The position numbers were made by a program, and so were the translations under genes. A stretch of DNA of 64,000 bases from Adineta steineri. Lineage: Eukaryota > Rotifera > Eurotatoria > Adinetida > Adinetidae. Shown here in pieces: positions 60,418 to 64,000 of the stretch. The notes under the pieces were generated by a model. That model saw only the letters and a program-made list of their open reading frames with translations. It searched no databases and had not been told where the DNA came from. The stretch spans positions 2,656-66,655 of the forward strand of contig CAJNOI010000215.1 in the NCBI GenBank assembly GCA_905250115.1, read 5' to 3'. The first letter of the stretch is position 1, and each line of letters starts with the position of its first letter.

Positions 60418-63400
60418 ATGTATGGTAATATCGTTCCGCTAACAACGGTCGGTACTACACAAGTACTACCTGGTAATGTTTTACCAACAAATAATGTTGG
60501 AAATAATGATTTAGTTATAATACAAGATACAACAACAGCAACAAGTCAAGCTGAATTAATTAATCAATTACAAAATCATATAACTGAAAATCAACAAATA
60601 TTAATTATTACAGATGATCAAGGACAAGATCAATGTAAGTAAATTATTTTATTTCTTATCAAAATTTTGTGTAAAAACACAAATTCTATATTTATTTTAT
60701 AGATGTTATTATTGATAAAGATCAAGATATAAATGCACTTTTACAAGATGGTAAGTTCCTTTGTTTTTAAATTATATATCAGTTCAAAAATGATGATGAA
60801 AATAATAAGAACGGATAGATGAAATTTTATATGAATAAAAACTATTACACATTACTACTATTCAACTGATTTGAACTGATTAATTTCAAATAAATGAAAT
60901 TTGAAAAATTCTTATCATTTTCAGGTTCTTTATTTTCACATTATGCTGAACAGCAAGTTGCTCAAGTACCTGCTGGTTTACAACAACAAATATTACAAAT
61001 TGCTTCAATGCCTACCATTCAAACAACTCATGTTCCATCTGCTGTATCAACACCTGTACCTATTCAACCTAAACCAACACCAAAACCCATAGCACCTGCA
61101 ACAATGAATCCATCAATTGTGCAGCATAAACAATCATTTCAAAGCAAAGTATAATGAAAACAACATATCTCAGATTCTATTTGTGTTGAATACCTTTTCT
61201 TTCCTAAATACCATAATATCTATATTTTAGGTCAATGCCAATGCTTTTCATGTACAAAATGTTGAAGAATCTGTCCAACGTGTCACAGCTCCGCCACCGA
61301 AGAGAAAACCAAGTAAAAAAACTTTCTTATTTATAATTTCGAATTTTAATCTTAAATATTTTACAGTCGAAATTCGTTATGATCCAAAAGAGAATTCATT
61401 TCAAAATGCATTTTTAAAATTTCTCGCTGGAGAAAAAATGCCATCATTAGAAGCTTTAGCTAGTGAATCTATTTTACGTAAACCAAAAGATAATGTTTAT
61501 ATTGGTGCAGTTAATGCTGGAATTGTTTTAAGTTCTCTCGGACCACCAACAGGTAGTATGGGTTATCAAACTTATATGGTTAATGATGAATCACGTATTG
61601 AAGAAATTATGGTCATTGGTCGACCATTGTATGATGATAGTAAAGGAGTTAAAATAAATCCATTATTAAAAAATCTTCCAACAACAATGAATCATCAAAC
61701 AACAACTTTTCTACCTCAAACTATAACTCTAACACCAAATTCTCAACAACAAAATATAAATACCATCAATGGTGTATTTCGTAATACACAATCAGATATT
61801 CTTAATAATGTTGTAAGAATTAGTTTTTTATTGGGAATTTTTGTATATAAAATTTCAATATATTTTAGACAACAATGACATTACCACAGCATATTATTGA
61901 TCAATTAGGTGCTGGAACACTTACAGTAACACAGCCATCAGATGGTGCGGAAGGTATTGAATCAGCGACAGCAAATGCAGCTGCAATACTTAGTCAATTA
62001 AATGAAATGGTACAAGGACAACAGCAACAAACAAATCAAAATTCAACAAATTATCTTTCGAATGAATTACTTGCTACAACTGATCTTAATCGAGTACAAA
62101 GTGAAAAAGTAAGAAAGATATATATATATATACCAATTGAGATTTAATTTTTATTTGCTATTCTTCAGGAAACAGCTGATGCACTTTTAGCTGTTGCAAT
62201 ATCAAAAACAAATTTTGGCACAACAAATTCCAGTAAGAAACGAAATTATTATCTTTTCTTAATATTAAATTTATCTTTTTTTAAAGATATGAATACAACT
62301 AATGAAGGAATTTATTCACCAAATACTGCAAAGTAAATTATATTCTTTTAAATAAATTTATAAATAACTGTTTTGTTTAGCTCATCATCATATATGAATA
62401 TTGATCGTCCATCTCTAGCAGCTGCTGCTTTATATGATCTTAAACATGAACAATTACAAATAGCAAATGCTGCACTACAACAACAAGCAATTAGTGAACG
62501 AAACCAACAAGAAACATCTACTGATAATAAACGACAAGAAGCTACAAATGTTTCAACAGCCGATAATCAATCAGTGACAACTACTGCTGGTACACAGCAA
62601 TTTACCGAAGAAGGTAAAATTAAATCAAAGCAAAAATTTTCAATATAAAATAACGTTTGTTCTCTTTTTTTAGTAACAGAAATGGGTCCAGAAATTCCAT
62701 TTGAAATTGGCCAATTTTTACTTTATAAAGGACATTTTCTGAATCTACTTCATTTTCCTATATGGAAAGTACATACCAAAACATTGCTACTTAAATATGA
62801 TACAGTACTTGCTGATTCAGAAATTGCTTGGGAAGCTACAGATGAAGTAAGAATACATTAAACATGTAAATAATAAATTCCATTCGATTATATATCTATA
62901 TTTCTTCTAGGGAATGTTTTATACGAATGTCTATGAAGATTATGTTCCTCTTAAATGTGAATTAAAAGGTTTACATAATAATCAAGAAGTAGTTCGTATT
63001 GTTAATGAATCCCATCCAATTAAACTTAAGTATAATAACCATATTTTTATATTATTAGAAAAAAATAATCTGATTTTGTTTTTCAAGAATTCATGGTCAT
63101 ATGAGTTCAGTACGTATTCAACATGATGTTTATGCTCAAGTACTTGTTAATCATGTTTATGATGCTGATGTATTACCAAGAATTAAAGCAAATACTGGTA
63201 TAATTTATCAATTTTTAGAAAAATAATGTTTTTGATTTTTTCTTCTTGTAGACGATTATGCTTCATATATTCGATTGATTGATGAAATGCTTGATCAACG
63301 TTATAATTATGTTATTCAATCAAGACGTACGATAGAAACTTTTCCGGTATATAAATTCCAATTTTTTGTACTTATACAAAATATTTTATTTAAATAGTGT

Positions 63401-63634
63401 GCAGTTGCAAAATACCCATTGCTTGATATTATCAATCAACCGCAAAGACATTTACATTGTCAAGTAAATCATATCAATATTTTCAAATTCATCAAAAACC
63501 TAAATTGTTTATTTTAGGTTACGGAAGATAAATCTCAATCAGTTTCACATACATTACGTTTTCATGGAAATCAATATGATGGAGATACATTAAAAGCAAG
63601 CGATACTCCATTACAAATATTGGTAATTAATTAA
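60418..63634 (+). CDS. Gln-rich nuclear-type protein with DUF4211-like C-terminus
   Basis: Fifteen exons: 60418-60634, 60703-60750, 60925-61148, 61231-61312, 61367-61812, 61869-62108, 62169-62232, 62287-62332, 62381-62613, 62674-62846, 62911-63029, 63088-63197, 63252-63346, 63398-63463 and 63518-63634. They encode 759 residues. The first third is rich in Gln, Thr and Pro. Residues about 191-225 hold SFQNAFLKFLAGEKMPSLEA. The C-terminal third (from about 534) contains LLLKYDTVL, GMFYTNVYEDYVPLKCELKG, then PCAVAKYPLLDII and LRFHGNQYDGDTL. The last two blocks match the end of the DUF4211 domain of QSER1, PRR12 and CCDC82 (Y-L-V and SG--Y---TL). These are chromatin-associated proteins. The last codons LVIN-stop may instead be a donor at 63623 leading to a further exon, so the 3' end is uncertain. 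Confidence 0.65.
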
Positions 63635-64000
63635 AATAAAAATTTTTATTTATAAAACTATAGAAGAAAACATAGCATAATGATTTATTAGATACAACTT
63701 TAATAATACTCTACGATATCGATTATAGTTGTTCAAAACATCTCAATGATTTCTTTCAATAAAGTAATATTAACTCGAAGTCCATTTAGAATTCTCAAGA
63801 ACACAGAGGCACAAGATTAAGAATACAATGTAACACTGTAGTAAAGTCTCTAACTGTATCAGAACTTTTAAGATTTGAACTACTAGTTAACAAAAACGCT
63901 TAGTATTTCGAACAGATGTTGAGATCGATACATGGAATTCATAAATCTATCTATATATATAAAGAAGAAAGCTTGTCTGTTTGTTCTTTATGCATTTGGA
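63635..64000. other. 3' flank and possible start of a repeat at the window edge
   Basis: No gene is seen. The last 50 bases (CTATATATATAAAGAAGAAA then GCTTGTCTGTTTGTTCTTTA) look like the terminal sequence of a dispersed transposon found in many animal genomes, but the window ends before this can be tested. Confidence 0.3.

Overview
This is nuclear DNA from an invertebrate animal, most likely a bdelloid rotifer. The base composition is strongly AT-rich. Genes are split by many very short GT-AG introns, mostly 45-70 bases. The proteins are clearly metazoan (NSF, RPS23, a GPR158/Smog-type receptor, sterol O-acyltransferase, V-ATPase subunit e). Scattered GT-rich tracts look like TGTGGG, the bdelloid telomeric repeat. 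The taxonomic call is inference: no database search was possible. A 100-base run of N at 41241-41340 marks an assembly gap.

Left end (1-8.2 kb): AT-rich flank with a 48-bp and a 28-bp tandem repeat. Then come a two-exon type II membrane glycosyltransferase-like gene, a ten-exon sterol O-acyltransferase gene, and on the minus strand an unassigned multi-pass membrane protein.

The 9.3-12.1 kb stretch is unusual. It holds broken pieces of unrelated genes: a glycerol-3-phosphate dehydrogenase piece, a cysteinyl-tRNA synthetase piece, a chimeric reading frame and two orphan minus-strand exons. It also holds a second copy of the 3' flank of the acyltransferase gene. Several pieces end at or near telomere-like GT/CA-rich tracts, some arranged as inverted pairs.

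The 17-33.5 kb stretch carries a ten-exon class C orphan receptor, a 14-exon coiled-coil gene, a four-exon MARVEL-type tetraspan gene and a two-exon NHL beta-propeller gene. A gene-poor, simple-repeat-rich interval lies at 23.5-31.2 kb.

The 34-39 kb stretch is a tandem segmental duplication, each unit carrying a short glycine-rich gene. The copy in the second unit has an internal stop. A 0.6-kb foldback inverted repeat follows at about 39.8-40.4 kb.

Right part (41.5-64 kb): dense housekeeping genes. On the minus strand are V-ATPase subunit e (three exons), complete NSF (16 exons, 745 aa) and a ZFAND4-like UBL/AN1 gene. Divergent from the last is RPS23 (143 aa). Then come two divergently transcribed single-exon paralogues of an unrecognised family sharing a C-terminal LTW(D/S)D(L/I) motif, a mitochondrial-type lysine-rich helical protein that resembles fungal proteins, and a 15-exon Gln-rich nuclear-type protein with a DUF4211-like C-terminus. 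No operons are evident. At least five genes have a strong 3' splice site just upstream of the ATG with no obvious partner exon, which fits leader trans-splicing or short 5'UTR introns. All exon coordinates were derived by hand from splice signals and checked for reading phase.
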